A stretch of DNA of 23,460 nucleotides from Phialocephala subalpina (Eukaryota; Ascomycota; Leotiomycetes; Helotiales; Mollisiaceae). Each line of letters starts with the position of its first letter. Position 1 is the first letter of the stretch. Positions 7,715-18,643 of this stretch are shown piece after piece. The notes beneath the pieces are model-generated. The model saw nothing but the letters and a program-made list of their open reading frames with translations, was not told the DNA's origin and made no database searches. Both the position numbers and the translations under genes were made by a program. The stretch covers positions 57,491-80,950 of the forward strand of contig FJOG01000091.1 of the NCBI GenBank assembly GCA_900073065.1, given 5' to 3'.

Positions 7715-9164
7715 ATGGCGACTCATCATCTAGCAGCCTGGTCTTGCAACCTCAAATACTCAGACCTCCCCCAACCCGTAATCCAAGCTGCAGTCCGCAG
7801 CTTCTACAACTGGGTTGGCTGCGCCATAGGAGGCAGCAAACACCCCGCGACCACTATCGCCGTTCGTCTTCTCCCTTTTCCAATCCACCCACTTCCCTCA
7901 CTAACAAACTTTCCAGTACAACTCACTATCCCCGTTCTTCGGTTCACCACAATCCTCGCTCCTCGGACATCAAGGAAAGACTAGAATCGACGCTCAACAT
8001 GCGGCACTATTGAACGGCATCGCGTCTCACGTGCACGACTACGACGACACACACCTTGACACCATAATCCACCCCACCGGCCCCGTAGCCTCTGCTCTCC
8101 TCGCCGTCTCCGAATGGCGCGGTTCCGTCTCAGGAAAGGATTTCCTTCTCGCTCTCATCACTGGCATCGAAGCAGAATGTAAGGTAGGCCTAGCTGTTTG
8201 GCCTGAACATTACGACGTCGGCTGGCACATAACCTCCACCACAGGCTCAATCGGCGCCGCAGTAGCAGTCTCGAAATTGCTCGGATTGTCAATCATGCAG
8301 ACAACACACGCGATAGGTGTAGCTGCGACGCAGGTTGTTGGACTTAGGGAGATGTTCGGCTCACATACGAAGTCTTTCCATCCCGGACGTGCGGCGCAGA
8401 GTGGGTTGATGGCTGCTGTGCTTGCTCAAGGAGGATATACCTCCTCCGAACAAGCGTTAGAAGCGAAAAGAGGATGGGCGAATGTTGTTGGTGTAACCAA
8501 ACCAAACATTCAATCAGATCTCGATAAATGGCTAGGCATGGACTCTGGATCGAAAGATGGCGTTGGGCTGTTCAATGAGGGAGTGGGGAGATGGGAGATT
8601 CTGAGGAATAGCTTTAAACCGTTTCCGTGTGGGATTGTGATTCATCCTATTATTGATGCTTGTGCGCAGATTCATAATCAGATGAAGAAAGAGGGGTTGG
8701 ATGTTAAGAATATTAAGGAGGTTCATGCGAAAGTTCATCCTTTGGTTTTGGAATTGACAGGGAAACGGAAACCGAAAGATGGGCTGGAGGGGAAATTTAG
8801 TGTCTTCCATGGAGCTGCTATCGGGTTAATATATGGGAGGGGAACTCCTTCTGAGTACGAGGATTCTGTGGTTCAAGATGCGGGAGTCATTTCAATCCGA
8901 GACAAAGTCGACGCTGAAGCAGACAAGAATCTTGGGGCTGATGAGACCATCGTGGTGGCGACAATGAGTGATGAGAAAACGATTGAGAAGCATGTTAAGC
9001 ATGCCGTGGGTAGTCTGGAAGTACCGATGAATGATGAGATGCTGTGGAGGAAGTTCGCGGATCAGTGTGTTTCTGTACTGGGCGACCAGGTTGAGGCTGT
9101 CAGTCAGGCGTGCTGGAATATTGAGACCGCGAGAGATGTGGGAGAGGTTGCCAAGTTACTTTGA
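7715..9164 (+). CDS. MmgE/PrpD family protein (2-methylcitrate dehydratase / cis-aconitate decarboxylase fold)
   Basis: Exons are 7715-7861 and 7917-9164; the 55-nt intron starts with an unusual donor GTTCGT, has a CTAAC branch site and ends CAG. The spliced protein has about 464 residues, normal for the family. Conserved stretches are the N-terminal helix (NWVGCAIGGS), HVHDYDDTH (active-site Asp/His region), GWHITSTTGSIGAA, GLREMFGSHTKSFHPGRAAQSG (substrate-binding loop) and KPFPCGIVIHPIIDA. Family members act on tricarboxylates: PrpD dehydrates 2-methylcitrate and CAD/ACOD1 decarboxylates cis-aconitate to itaconate. No targeting signal is evident, so this is likely a cytosolic paralogue, not the mitochondrial propionate-pathway enzyme, and its substrate is open. 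It converges with the MFS transporter (120 bases between stops). The family is certain, the reaction not. Confidence 0.92.
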
Positions 9165-9284
9165 GGATTATAAAGGTTGGAAATTTTATGTAAATCAACT
9201 CCATTGTCCAACTGGTCAAGATGCAACATCCTTGTGCCATGTCCGGCAGCATGGAGAGAATGTCTTTACGTGATACCCGGCCCG

Positions 9285-11294
9285 TCAATACACTGGCAGG
9301 TAGGGTATCTCCTCTTCCTTTCTCACGGGAGTAGGAATTTCAACCTCAACTTCATCCTTCTTTACCTCGGATTCCTCTTTTAATGCTGCCTTTCGCTTGT
9401 CTCTGTTCACGAACCACCGGATCACGAAGATCATAGTGAACTCTCCAACACTTAGAACTGACATGACAGTGAAGCCCATCTTAAATCGAGGTGCGTATTT
9501 CCCCACATTAAGAATCACCACTATCGCAGGTATATCAGCATAGAGTTCCTTGGTTTTGGAAGACGAGATAGGGACACGTTTGAGAGAGCGGCTGCGTACC
9601 TGGAACCCAGGCGACGAAGACCTGTCCGAAGGTCTGCGCTACACCAATGACGATAGCACGCTCCTCTGCATCATCGTGACAGATTTCATTTACCCATGCA
9701 TATAGCTGAAGACTGTCAGAAGTTTGAAGCTAGCAACAATAAAAATAGAGACATACCACAGGCCAAAGGCCCCACGAAGCCGCATTGATAAGATACCCAA
9801 AGAAGGTCGCACCATATCCTGGACCAGAAGCCACAATCACCATGCCGATGAAGTTGATTGTCTGCAACTCATCAGTTCATGAATGTCCCAAGGATCAAGG
9901 ACAAGAGACTCACAGCAGGTACAATCATCACTTGCCATCTTTTTCCACCCAGACCGTCGGAGACCCAAGCATAAGCGAGGGTCGTCACAAGGCCAAGAGC
10001 TTGAGCTGCTGTGGGGAATAAGTTGATCTGGTAGACTGAGAATCGGTCGAGGGACTTCAGCCAAACCCAGAAGTAGTTCAGTGGTTGTGTGACTACGCAA
10101 TGGAATCTAGTCAGGTTCTTCCGTCAGTTTACCCCGCTCCCTTTATTTAGCGAGAGAGGGGAGCATCAAAGACACTCACATGAGCATCAGTGTAACCACC
10201 CAAATCGGCCAATGTCCCAACACCTTCCCAATCTTTGTCCACGACAGCGGCACCGGCGCCCTACGATCAATTTTCTGCATTCTCTCAATATAGAACTTCT
10301 TCTTCTCCTCATCCAACCACCAAGCCTTCGTCGTATACGGATTATCCGGGATCGCGAATACGCCCCAAATCGGACCAGGAAGCGAAATAATCCCGCAGAA
10401 AATGAAGAGCCAGCGCCAGCCGGGAAGACCGAGGTGGTTGTCTAGACCTTTGTAGATACCCGCTTGGAGGTAGCCGCTGAACATGCTGGCGGCGTAAGAG
10501 GCGGAGTAGAAGATTGCTATGCGTTTGCCTAGTTCTTTGGGGGCATTAGAGGGGCTTGATCAAGGAAGGGAGGAGAGAGGAGTACCTCGAGGTGTGTACC
10601 ATGAGCCCATTAGTGTGATGACACCGACTGCGAAGGGGGATTCGAGCATGCCGATTATGAAGCGGAGGGCGAACACTTGTTTTGTTGTGCGGACAGCAGC
10701 GAAGCAGAAGGTTACGATGGTCCAGAGGAACTCGACTACTGGGAGGTAGTATGAGGGACGCACTATAAGAGAAATGGTGTCAGTTGGGGTCACTTGGTTG
10801 AGAAGGGTCGGATTTACGCTTCGTCAACAAAAGTTGAGACGGGATCTGGCCGACAAGGTAGCCGGAGGTGAAGAATGTAGCGAGGAGGTTGTATTGATTT
10901 CCGTGAAAGTTGAGGTCCTCCTTCATTCCGGACACGTAGGCGTTTGCTGTTCACATCCATCAATGTTGCCTTTTTCTAGCTTGCAGGGGAGAACTTACTG
11001 ATGTTACCAGAATCAAGTAGTCTGATGAAGTACCCGTAGGTTGCCCAGCTCCTACAAAAGCTCATTGTCAGTCTCTAAGCACGCCGAGTGTTTGGAGTCA
11101 GAATCCCGAAGTTGGACGTACATGATGAACAAGTCAAGGCGCTGGACAAGCTTCCTCTCTTCGGGGGAACGTTCGCCATCCCAGATAACTTCTCGGATTT
11201 TGATCCATCTTGATTTCTTCACAGCAACTTGGTTGTCGCTTGCATCATCCGCAACAGGAGTGATGACATCTGTACTTTCTGGCTGGATGCCCAT
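9285..11294 (-). CDS. MFS transporter of the Dal5-like anion:cation symporter family, nine exons
   Basis: Exons (minus strand): 11294-11122, 11051-10999, 10946-10818, 10762-10586, 10534-10180, 10106-9914, 9861-9757, 9705-9600, 9520-9285. All eight introns are GT-AG, phases fit, and the product is 508 residues, right for the family. A polar N-terminus ([14 protein letters not shown]...) leads into TM1 ([10 protein letters not shown]), then [17 protein letters not shown] and [68 protein letters not shown] and [17 protein letters not shown], all standard Dal5/allantoate-permease signatures, and ends in a charged cytosolic tail. Relatives import allantoate, pantothenate, nicotinate or other small carboxylates at the plasma membrane. 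It is in tandem behind the flavin monooxygenase gene, so it may import that pathway's substrate; this is inference. Confidence 0.93.
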
Positions 11295-11784
11295 CTTGAG
11301 TGCAAGAACGAGACGAACACTGTGAGGCTCTGTTGGGTTCCGAAGATGGGACGGAAGGTACTTATCTATCCCAATTATCATTCCCGGGTGGATGCAAGCG
11401 TCAACAAGTGTAGATAGAAAACGTGGGAGCGATAGTGGGGAAGTTCAACATGACGTGCGGCTCCCCCTTGTATGGCGACATAGATACTTCCGATTGCCAA
11501 GATCTTTTTCTTCGACTTTACGGTCGAGTCGAGGTGGATATATCGAGCTTCATGACTCGTTTCCGGACTAGAAGGCTAGTCTGAACCCAGGAACCATTGC
11601 GTTGGCGCAGTTTAGCTTTCACCTTGACTTGGTCGGGGCACTATCGTCAAAGCACCGCTTATCCGACCCCACTATGGGAAGTTGGAAGAGATGCGATTGG
11701 AACGGAAAAGACTTGGTGATTGAACATGAGATACAGTATGTGAAATTTGAGCCTGGAAAATGTGCGCAAATGAAGTTGAATCAG
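11295..11784. promoter_or_regulatory. Intergenic region between tandem minus-strand genes
   Basis: This stretch of 490 bases must contain the terminator of the flavin monooxygenase gene and the promoter of the MFS gene. A TATATC at 11539-11544 (GATATA on the minus strand) is a weak candidate core element. No further gene is evident; the long plus-strand ORF starting at 11602 mostly mirrors the minus-strand coding sequence. Confidence 0.4.
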
Positions 11785-13442
11785 CTACTTGTTTTTCTCG
11801 GCAGCTTCGTCGTACACAGCATACCTGTACTTGCTTCCAGTATGGTCATCGCGGAGCTTGGACTGTCCCTGCCCATATATTCGTTCTCGCAAGGTTCCAG
11901 ACTCTCCCTTAGGTGCATATCTGCCACGCTTGCGAAGCTCAGGAACCAACAAGTGTACCAAGTCCTCGAAGCTTCCCGGCGTCAAAACATAGCCAACGTT
12001 GAAGCCATCCAAATCAGCAATGTCTATCCACTCTTCCATGACATCTGCGACTTCTTCCGCGGTACCCACGGGAACAGGACCACTGCCGCCAATGGAAATG
12101 AGCTTCCCAATATTACGTGGTGTCCAGATTGGGACATCGTTGCCACGATAATTCAAGCTGGCAACGAGAGAGTGGACTTTGTCATCAACAGTAGAGTCTG
12201 ATGGTTTGATTTCGGCGTCGAGATCGAACTTGCCGAGATCAATGCCAGAGCCTCCCGAGAAAAAGGCCAATCCTCCCTCTGGGCTGGCATACTTGAGAGC
12301 TTCTTCGTACTTTGCTTGTGCATCCTCCTTCGTTTTGCCAATAATTGGCGTAAATATTGCAAAAACTTTCACTGACTTCGGATCACGACCAACTTCTGCT
12401 GCCTTTTCTCTAATGGATTTGACTCGAGGGGCGAGGATATGGGGTGAGAATGCAGACACGAAGATTCCTTCTGCATGCGCGGCGCCAAACGCGATACCCG
12501 CCCTGTTTGTAGATTCAGATTATGTCATTGTACCTCGCGGACCTGTAACTTACGGAGAAGTCCCTGCCTGAAACAAGAATGGTGTTCGCTGTGGAGATGG
12601 ATCCAGAATATGCGGAGCATCAACCGAGAAGTGTTTCCCATGATGGTGTATTGTTCGAATCCGATTGTATTCGGCATATATCTCGTTCTCGCGGTCTTCC
12701 TTCAGAGCATTGTCTGCCCAAGAACCTTCCCAGAGTCTGCGAAGAGTTCGCCGTGAGCACAGATGTCTCCAACCAAGTCTTGCTCCTACTCACTTATAGA
12801 GAACCCTGACAAACTCGTCCGCAATCTCGTATCGCTTATCGTGCTCGACATATTTCAATCCGACCTATGGCAGGTAAGTTTCTGTATGGATGGTTGGAAA
12901 GGTGAAAGTGTACGGCCCGTGTTGCTGATTCTTTCCAAGAAGTGACAATATTCCACCCAAAACGCCCCTTTGTCAAATGATCGAGAGTCGAAAATCTCTT
13001 TGCAACAATGTATGGCGATTCGTAGGATGTCGAGGTAGTAATCGCAAAGCCTAGGTTCTTCGTCACAGCAGCCATTGCGGTGACGGGCTGGTGAGAAGTA
13101 AGCTTGGAAAGAGGTTGGCACATAAGGGGAGCTCACCACTGCTGGATCACCCATTGGATACTGAGCCCCCGTTCTAATCCCAGGCTCTGCACTTCCCTTG
13201 TAAACATCGTACTGCCCAAAGGTATCTGCTAAAAATAAAGCATTGATGTCGCCCTCCTCCAGGAGCTTGGCCAAGTCTGTCCAATATGAAAGGTCGCGTC
13301 GTTTGGTAGCACTTCTATCGCGTGGGTTCCTCCATTGGCCGAAGGATAGATGCCCTACCGTGAACATATCGAAAGCATTAATGAAGATGCGCTTCTTTTC
13401 GACTCCATTCTTCTGTCGCTTGGGTGGAGGTTCGGACGACAT
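11785..13442 (-). CDS. FMN-dependent monooxygenase, NtaA/SnaA/DszA (luciferase-like) family, five exons
   Basis: Exons: 13442-13137, 13087-12914, 12864-12794, 12736-12554, 12502-11785; introns are 46-57 nt with GT-AG ends and the phases close to 483 residues, the family's usual size. The N-terminal core FINAFDMFTVGHLSFGQWR, FLADTFGQYDVY, then AAVTKNLGFAITTSTSYE, FSTLDHLTKGRFGWNIVTS, TPFLFQAGTSPAGIAFGAAHAEGIF and the C-terminal GTAEEVADVMEEW are the standard NtaA-family blocks that build the FMN-binding TIM barrel. Members need a flavin reductase and oxidise N- or S-containing compounds (nitrilotriacetate, DBT sulfone, pristinamycin) or similar substrates. An N-terminal PPPKRQKNGVEKKR stretch is basic. 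It shares a 775-base divergent promoter with the Baeyer-Villiger monooxygenase. No reductase gene is nearby. Substrate unknown. Confidence 0.93.
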
Positions 13443-14217
13443 AGTAGCTGACCGGGTGCAGGTGCTGCTCAGTACAGAGATAAAATAGAACGGAAATTGG
13501 GATTGGGATTATGATAGATCTCAAGATGCTAAACTTCCGCGTTTGACTTCTCACGGCAGTAGGGACATTGATTCAGATGGTGATGGCGGGGTAATCACGC
13601 AAAAACGTGCCAAGCAGAAATCGAGGAGAATGGAATTGAATTCCACATTATCGTACGGGTTCGTAAGCATGCTTGAGCACGACATGATGATGCCTTCGCG
13701 ATGCAGATGGTAGAAGTGGGATAAATGTGGAAGTGAAAGATGTCAAGTCGCGTCGAGGAACGTTGTTTACGCAGGTAAGTCCGAAACGTTCTACGCCCAA
13801 TCTGGTAAGGCGTCTGATGGCTAGATGAGGACCTCGTTTTCGTCAAGTCTCTTGCAACTCTTCTTATCCATCATGGCCCCTCAACGACAATTTCAGTCTA
13901 CCAGCCAAAATCCGATCAAAGTCTATCAGTGACGATTGAGCATGTGTTGCCGTGATAGCCGACTCGGAGAATACTAGTACCACTCTCTGGGCCCTTGGCA
14001 TCCTGCAAGTCGCACTCAGCGGATGTTGCTGCAATTTTGATCCGCAATGACACCTTCGCGACCACCCCCCTTTTCGTACAATCCCACTTTTGGCCTGAGC
14101 TCGCTAACCACCACGTTGTTGCTTTAAGGAGTCTAGCGACTCGAATGACCGCATTCACAATATCTCTCCCTTCCATGTTTTGTTTCTCTTTGCTGTCTTG
14201 GTATCGCTATACTCGTA
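13443..14217. promoter_or_regulatory. Divergent promoter region between two monooxygenase genes
   Basis: The flavin monooxygenase starts leftward at 13442 and the Baeyer-Villiger monooxygenase rightward at 14218, so both promoters lie here and co-regulation is plausible. Short ORFs in this stretch have no recognisable family. I see no convincing TATA box and no obvious paired zinc-cluster CGG motif, so I cannot name a regulator. Confidence 0.45.
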
Positions 14218-16126
14218 ATGGCACCTCATGCAAATTCTCCTCCCTCTGAGACCGTTGAATTCTCAAAACCTGCGGCATCTCGGGTACCTGAGTACCAGCC
14301 TGGATTCTCTACGAAGCTTCGGTCAGAGCTACAGCCGAGGGCTAAGCCAAGAGCACCTTTGCGGACGATTTTCCCTCCTCTTGAGATCGAGGAACATGCA
14401 ATTGACGACACCCCTCCTCTCAAGGCAATCGTCGTCGGAGCTGGCATATCAGGAATCAATGCTGCAATTTTGATACCCCGGAAAGTTCCAGGGATAGATT
14501 TGAAGATATACGAAAAGACATCGGATATTGTAAGTTTGCGCCTCAGATCTCTCAACATAAGTCTCACAGAATGCACAGGGCGGCACCTGGAATACCAACA
14601 TATATCCGGGAGTCAAATGTGACATTCCGGCAGATGTTTACCAGAGCACATTCGCACCTTCTTTGGAATGGACTACCCCCTACGCCGGAGGTGCTGAAAT
14701 CAAGGCGTACTGGAGCCGCATCGTCGAGCGATACAACGTTCGGAAATACATCACATTTAACAGCACCATCACGAGCGCCGAATGGTCAGAAGAGAAGGGC
14801 AAATGGCTCATCCACGTGACTGTTGATGATGTCCCCAAGACCGACGAAGCCGATTTCCTAATCACTGCCACTGGGCACTTCGCTCAACCTCTACTACCCA
14901 ACTATCCTGGCATCGAAGACTATGAGGGCCATCTCCGACACAGCTCGAATTGGGATCCCAATTTTGATCCAGCAGGGAAGAAGGTAGCATTGATTGGAAA
15001 CGGTGCTTCTGGTCTGCAAGTTCTCCCAGCATTGCAAAAAGTGGTCAGCCATTTAGACCATTACGCTCGGAACAAGACCTGGGTGTCGGGGTCATTCGGA
15101 GGAGAAGACAGCAATGGTCTCATTGCAAAGGAACGCCCAGACGAAGCTCGAGATCCCGAGAAGTTCCACGAGTACCGGAAGGCTCTGGAGAGCAAGTTCT
15201 TCAAGCGCTTTGGAGGTCTCATCAAAAACAGCGAAAAGAATGCAGACTTGCGGAAAACATTCGAGAAGTTGATGGCAGACAGGTTGGGCGATCGGACAGA
15301 TCTTCTGGATTCCATTGTTCCCGACTTCTCACCTAGCTGTCGAAGGCTCACACCTGGTCCGGGCTACATCGAAGCTCTGACAAAGGACAATGTCTCCTAC
15401 ATCTCGACCAAAATCGAGCGTTTCACAAGGACTGGTATCCAGACGGCGGATGGTGTCCACAGAGACGTGGATGCAATTATTTGCAGCACCGGGGCAGACG
15501 TCTCATTCTCCACCGCCTTTCCAATCATTGCCAACGGAATCGACCTGCAAAGCGCCTGGCGGCCAGGAGGGAATCCAGGCTTCCCAGATTCCTACCTCGC
15601 GATCGCAGCTCCAAATTTCCCAAATCTCTTCTTCCTCCTAGGACCGAATGCAACTGGCCAAGCTGGTACACTTCCACACGCAGTCGAAAATCAAGTCACC
15701 TACATTGCTAAAGTCCTTCGAAAGGTGAAAACACAAGGAATCAAAACCATCACCCCAACACAAGCCGCAACGAATGACTTCCGCGCCTACTGCGAGTCCT
15801 TCTTCCCTCGCACGGTCATGAGCGAGCAATGCAGTTCTTGGTACAACGGAGGCATTGTTGGAGGAAGAGTGCATGGTGTTTGGCCTGGCAGCGGCACTCA
15901 TGTGAATATTGTGCGTCGAGACCCGAGGTGGGAGGACTTCGACTTCACTTATCGAAGCTCGAGTGGTAATCGCTTCGCATATTTCGGGAACGGGTTCACT
16001 TTGAAGGACGAATTGGTAGATAAGGATCCGGATGCGGAGGTCGACCTGACGCCTTATTTGAAGAGGGAGGCTATTGATGGAAAGGTAGATCTCAGGGCGT
16101 ATAATGAGTTATGGTTTGATGCTTGA
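14218..16126 (+). CDS. Baeyer-Villiger-type FAD monooxygenase
   Basis: Exons 14218-14529 and 14579-16126 (49-nt GT-AG intron, phase 0) give about 619 residues. The FAD Rossmann motif VVGAGISG is near residues 72-79, followed across the splice by GGTWNTNIYPGVKCDIP. The NADPH-binding motif IGNGASG is near 243-249. Between them, residues 219-230 read YEGHLRHSSNWD, a close match to the type I BVMO fingerprint FxGxxxHxxxW(P/D), with Tyr for Phe. The C-terminal CSTGADVSFSTAFPI and FFLLGPNATGQAGT blocks are those of fungal BVMOs of the cyclohexanone/MoxY-like group. The extra ~65 polar N-terminal residues are usual for fungal members. It inserts oxygen beside a ketone to make an ester or lactone; the substrate is not predictable. 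Divergent from the flavin monooxygenase; nothing is broken. Confidence 0.93.
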
Positions 16127-16354
16127 GATGAATAATTCAGAAGTCGACCCCATCAGATGCCCAGACATCTGTCACTCAAGTATAAACTGCTGCGACGAAC
16201 CACACACTTGTTTCCGTACCTTTTCGCCTGTTCTTGGGATCTTGTTTGAGGCACGTTCCTGCCGATCCCATAGATTGGCCTGAGAAGTATGGCATTTGAT
16301 TGGGCCCCCTTACGATCCGCGAGGTTACTACGGTCCCTTTTGCTTATCTCACCT

Positions 16355-16446
16355 CACGTGCCTACCCATCAAATTCTTCTTCCTGCTTTTATGTAACATA
16401 TATACTCTTCTCTCTCTTGTTTACTGTCCTCTTTCTTTTCTATGTT
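16355..16446 (+). promoter_or_regulatory. Probable core promoter of the sulfotransferase-like gene
   Basis: A CACGTG box at 16355-16360 is followed by TATATA at 16399-16404 and a CT-rich run to about 16440, just before the ATG at 16468. The arrangement is typical of ascomycete promoters. An in-frame upstream Met at 16300 lies before the TATA box, so I prefer 16468 as the start. Confidence 0.5.
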
Positions 16447-16467
16447 GACTCAGCGAACAACCAGACC

Positions 16468-17370
16468 ATGGCCCAAGCAGAACTCCACCCCGAGCTCTTC
16501 ATCAAAAACCAAAACATCGGTCGCCGAACATGTAAACGAATTGCCCCAATGGAGGTCTTGAACCTTTTTATGCCGAGGACGGGGGCGATGTGTGAGTTCG
16601 TGGCATTCATGTCTCTGACAAATCGAGTGCTGACTTTGAGCAAGCAATGAAATTCGCCCTCGAAACCCTCAGCTATCAGGAAGTCTACCACTTCTTCAAC
16701 GCCTTCTCCAACATGCGGGACCACGACATCTGGATCCCCCCTGCGCGCCAAATACAACGAACCCCCAAAACCAGCCGAATGGTGGCGTCCACAATTCGAC
16801 CAACTCCTCAGCCACTGCATGGCCCCCAACGATTCCCCTACATTCTTTTTCGTCGAAGAACTTCTAGTCGCCTACCCCGACGCCAAAGTAATCCTTGTCG
16901 AGCGTCCCTTCGGAGCTTGGATCAAAAGTTTCGATGTCGTGATTGAAGGATTATTCGGTCCCGGAAACGTGATCTTTAGCTTCCTCGATCCAAAATGGAT
17001 GGGAAGACTAAAACGGGTGACGATGGGGTGGGCGAGGGGTCATTTTCATGCTAATTCGGCGAAGGAGATGAGGGCAAATTCGAGGGAGACGTATGAGAGG
17101 CAATATGAGAATGCAAGGAAATTGGTGCCGAAGGAGAGGTTGTCGGAGTATAGGTTGGGCAGTGGGTGGGGCCACTGTGTGGGTTTTTTGGGGAAGGAGG
17201 TTCCTGAGGTGGAGTTCCCGAGGGTTAATTAGAGTAAGATTTTCGCGGCAAGGGCGGGTATCATTATTCGGAGGGCTGTTATTGCTTCTCTGACGAATGT
17301 TGCCATGGTTGGTGGTGGGATGGCGGTTGCGGTATGGGCTGTTTGGTGGCAGTTTGGATGTTGGGGATGA
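16468..17370 (+). pseudogene. Sulfotransferase-like P-loop protein (Sulfotransfer_4 type) with frameshift and nonsense codon
   Basis: Exon 1 is 16468-16591; a 53-nt intron (16592-16644, CTGAC branch) restores the P-loop as MPRTGAMSMKFALE, the region that binds the 5'-phosphosulfate of PAPS in this superfamily. After NMRDHDIWIP the frame shifts by one base in a run of six C (16736-16741); one C fewer would continue straight into LRAKYNEPPKPAEWW. The second half reads FVEELLVAYPDAKVILVERPFGAWIKSF (3'-phosphate site with Arg, Trp, Ser) to LGKEVPEVEFPRVN, where TAG 17230-17232 interrupts. The same frame then continues through a basic, hydrophobic membrane-anchor-like tail to TGA 17368-17370. Family members have just such tails. 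With two lesions it is probably inactive; a sequencing error in the C run is possible, but the TAG would remain. Confidence 0.82.
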
Positions 17371-17449
17371 CTTGGTCACTTGCGGATGTTGAAAGATAAA
17401 GATGAGCATACACATTAGAAAAACTAGTAAAGGGTATCATATCTGGAAT

Positions 17450-18391
17450 CTATGGTGCTGCATCAGCAGTGAGTCTGCTTCTAATCTTCTCGAGATCTCC
17501 CTCGTCGAAACCCAACTCCTTCGTCAGATACCCCACCACACCAGAGTAAGTTGACCCCGCACCCTCAGATCCCCACTTCTCATTCATATACTCAAGCAAG
17601 AAGAGAATGTTTGTTCCCTTCATCCCGCACAGCTCTTCCATTCCCGGCTCTTCCAGAGCGTCCTCGAAGGTTTCTTTTCCCATTTGTTGCAGCAAGAGCT
17701 TAAGCAGATACATGCGGAACGGCTCCACTCCAATTCGAGTCAGTGCGTAGTCTTGCGCAATTGCTTCTTGTGGTGTATCCAGAAGAGCAAGAATCAGGGC
17801 TGAGAGGACGCCAGTGCGATCTTTCCCGGCCGTACAGTGAAACAACACCCCACCACCACCATCCCTCAACCTTTGAAAAACAGCCTTATAAGCACCCGCA
17901 TGAGTCTCCAAAACATTCCCATACATCTTCACATACCCTTCCTTGCCCTCATTTTGAATGAAATCCTCCACCTTCGCAGCCTCCAATACCTGCTTCGGCT
18001 TCTCTGCACCTTCTTCCTCTTCTTTGCTCAAAATCTTAGGTCCAAAATCCGCAGTACTAGGTATCCATACTGTCTCAATACCTTCAATCTCAGGACTCGG
18101 GTTCTTCTCTCTTTCGGCTTTGCTTCGCAAATCAAAGATGGCCCTGATTCCGTAGGTGCTTTTAAGAGGAGCTAGCACAGCGGGTGACAGATGGGATAGG
18201 GAGCCGGAGCGGAAGAGGAGATTTGGTTTCAAGGTTGGAGATGAGATGGTGCGGAGGTTTAAGGCTTCAGGAATGGATATAAATGGGTTGGCTGCAAGGA
18301 CTCGGGAGACTTCGGCTTCGGGTATGGCGTCTCGGACCGAGATATTGTATAGAGCTGAGAGCTCGGAAAGCTGGGTTTGTTGATTTGACAT
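17450..18391 (-). CDS. Tyrosine-protein phosphatase, Y_phosphatase3 type
   Basis: A single exon of 313 codons starting at the second in-frame Met (MSNQQTQLSELS); the longer form from 18472 adds 27 residues without conservation. The N-terminal block VLAANPFISIPEALNLRTIS, then LLFRSGSLSHLSP and GIRAIFDLRSKAER, is standard for this family. The catalytic loop is HCTAGKDRTG, with Cys186 as nucleophile and Arg192 of the CX5R motif, and a C-terminal helical region follows. Members dephosphorylate phosphotyrosine or phosphoinositides; the Lys-Asp within the loop is also seen in lipid phosphatases such as MptpB, so the substrate is open. No signal peptide. It converges with the sulfotransferase-like pseudogene (79 bases apart). 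It appears intact. Confidence 0.93.
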   Translation of the reverse strand: MSNQQTQLSELSALYNISVRDAIPEAEVSRVLAANPFISIPEALNLRTISSPTLKPNLLFRSGSLSHLSPAVLAPLKSTYGIRAIFDLRSKAEREKNPSPEIEGIETVWIPSTADFGPKILSKEEEEGAEKPKQVLEAAKVEDFIQNEGKEGYVKMYGNVLETHAGAYKAVFQRLRDGGGGVLFHCTAGKDRTGVLSALILALLDTPQEAIAQDYALTRIGVEPFRMYLLKLLLQQMGKETFEDALEEPGMEELCGMKGTNILFLLEYMNEKWGSEGAGSTYSGVVGYLTKELGFDEGDLEKIRSRLTADAAP

Positions 18392-18495
18392 CTTGAAGTA
18401 GTTGGTGAGTTCGGATATGGAAGGTGGGCACGCGATAATTGATCGTTCAAGTACTGATACCGCTCGGTACAATGTCGACCCGATCTTAGTCAGGA

Positions 18496-18546
18496 CTCAG
18501 AATCTAGGACTTTGAGATCCCGCATCTCAGAATGTAGAGGACTTTT
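18496..18546. repeat. Near-perfect 30-bp-offset direct repeat with a small hairpin, upstream of the phosphatase
   Basis: CTCAGAATCTAGGACTTT at 18496-18513 recurs as CTCAGAATGTAGAGGACTTT at 18526-18545, starting exactly 30 bases apart. Between them TGAGAT-CCCGC-ATCTCA (18513-18529) can form a 6-bp stem. The pair lies 105-155 bases before the phosphatase start codon and could be a regulatory duplication. Confidence 0.35.
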
Positions 18547-18643
18547 TACTGTCCAAGACTCTTACCATGAGTCCTGCATGGCTTGGCCTTCCAGACCCTC
18601 CTTCCTCCGTCTAAAAATACATCCTTACCCACTGTCATCGAAG

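Noticed and set aside
11602..12201. 199-codon plus-strand ORF
   Set aside because: It lies largely opposite the last exon of the flavin monooxygenase, whose minus-strand reading is strongly conserved.
16300..16467. N-terminal extension of the sulfotransferase-like protein from Met 16300
   Set aside because: It would be upstream of the TATA-like element, encodes promoter-type CT-rich sequence and has no family resemblance.
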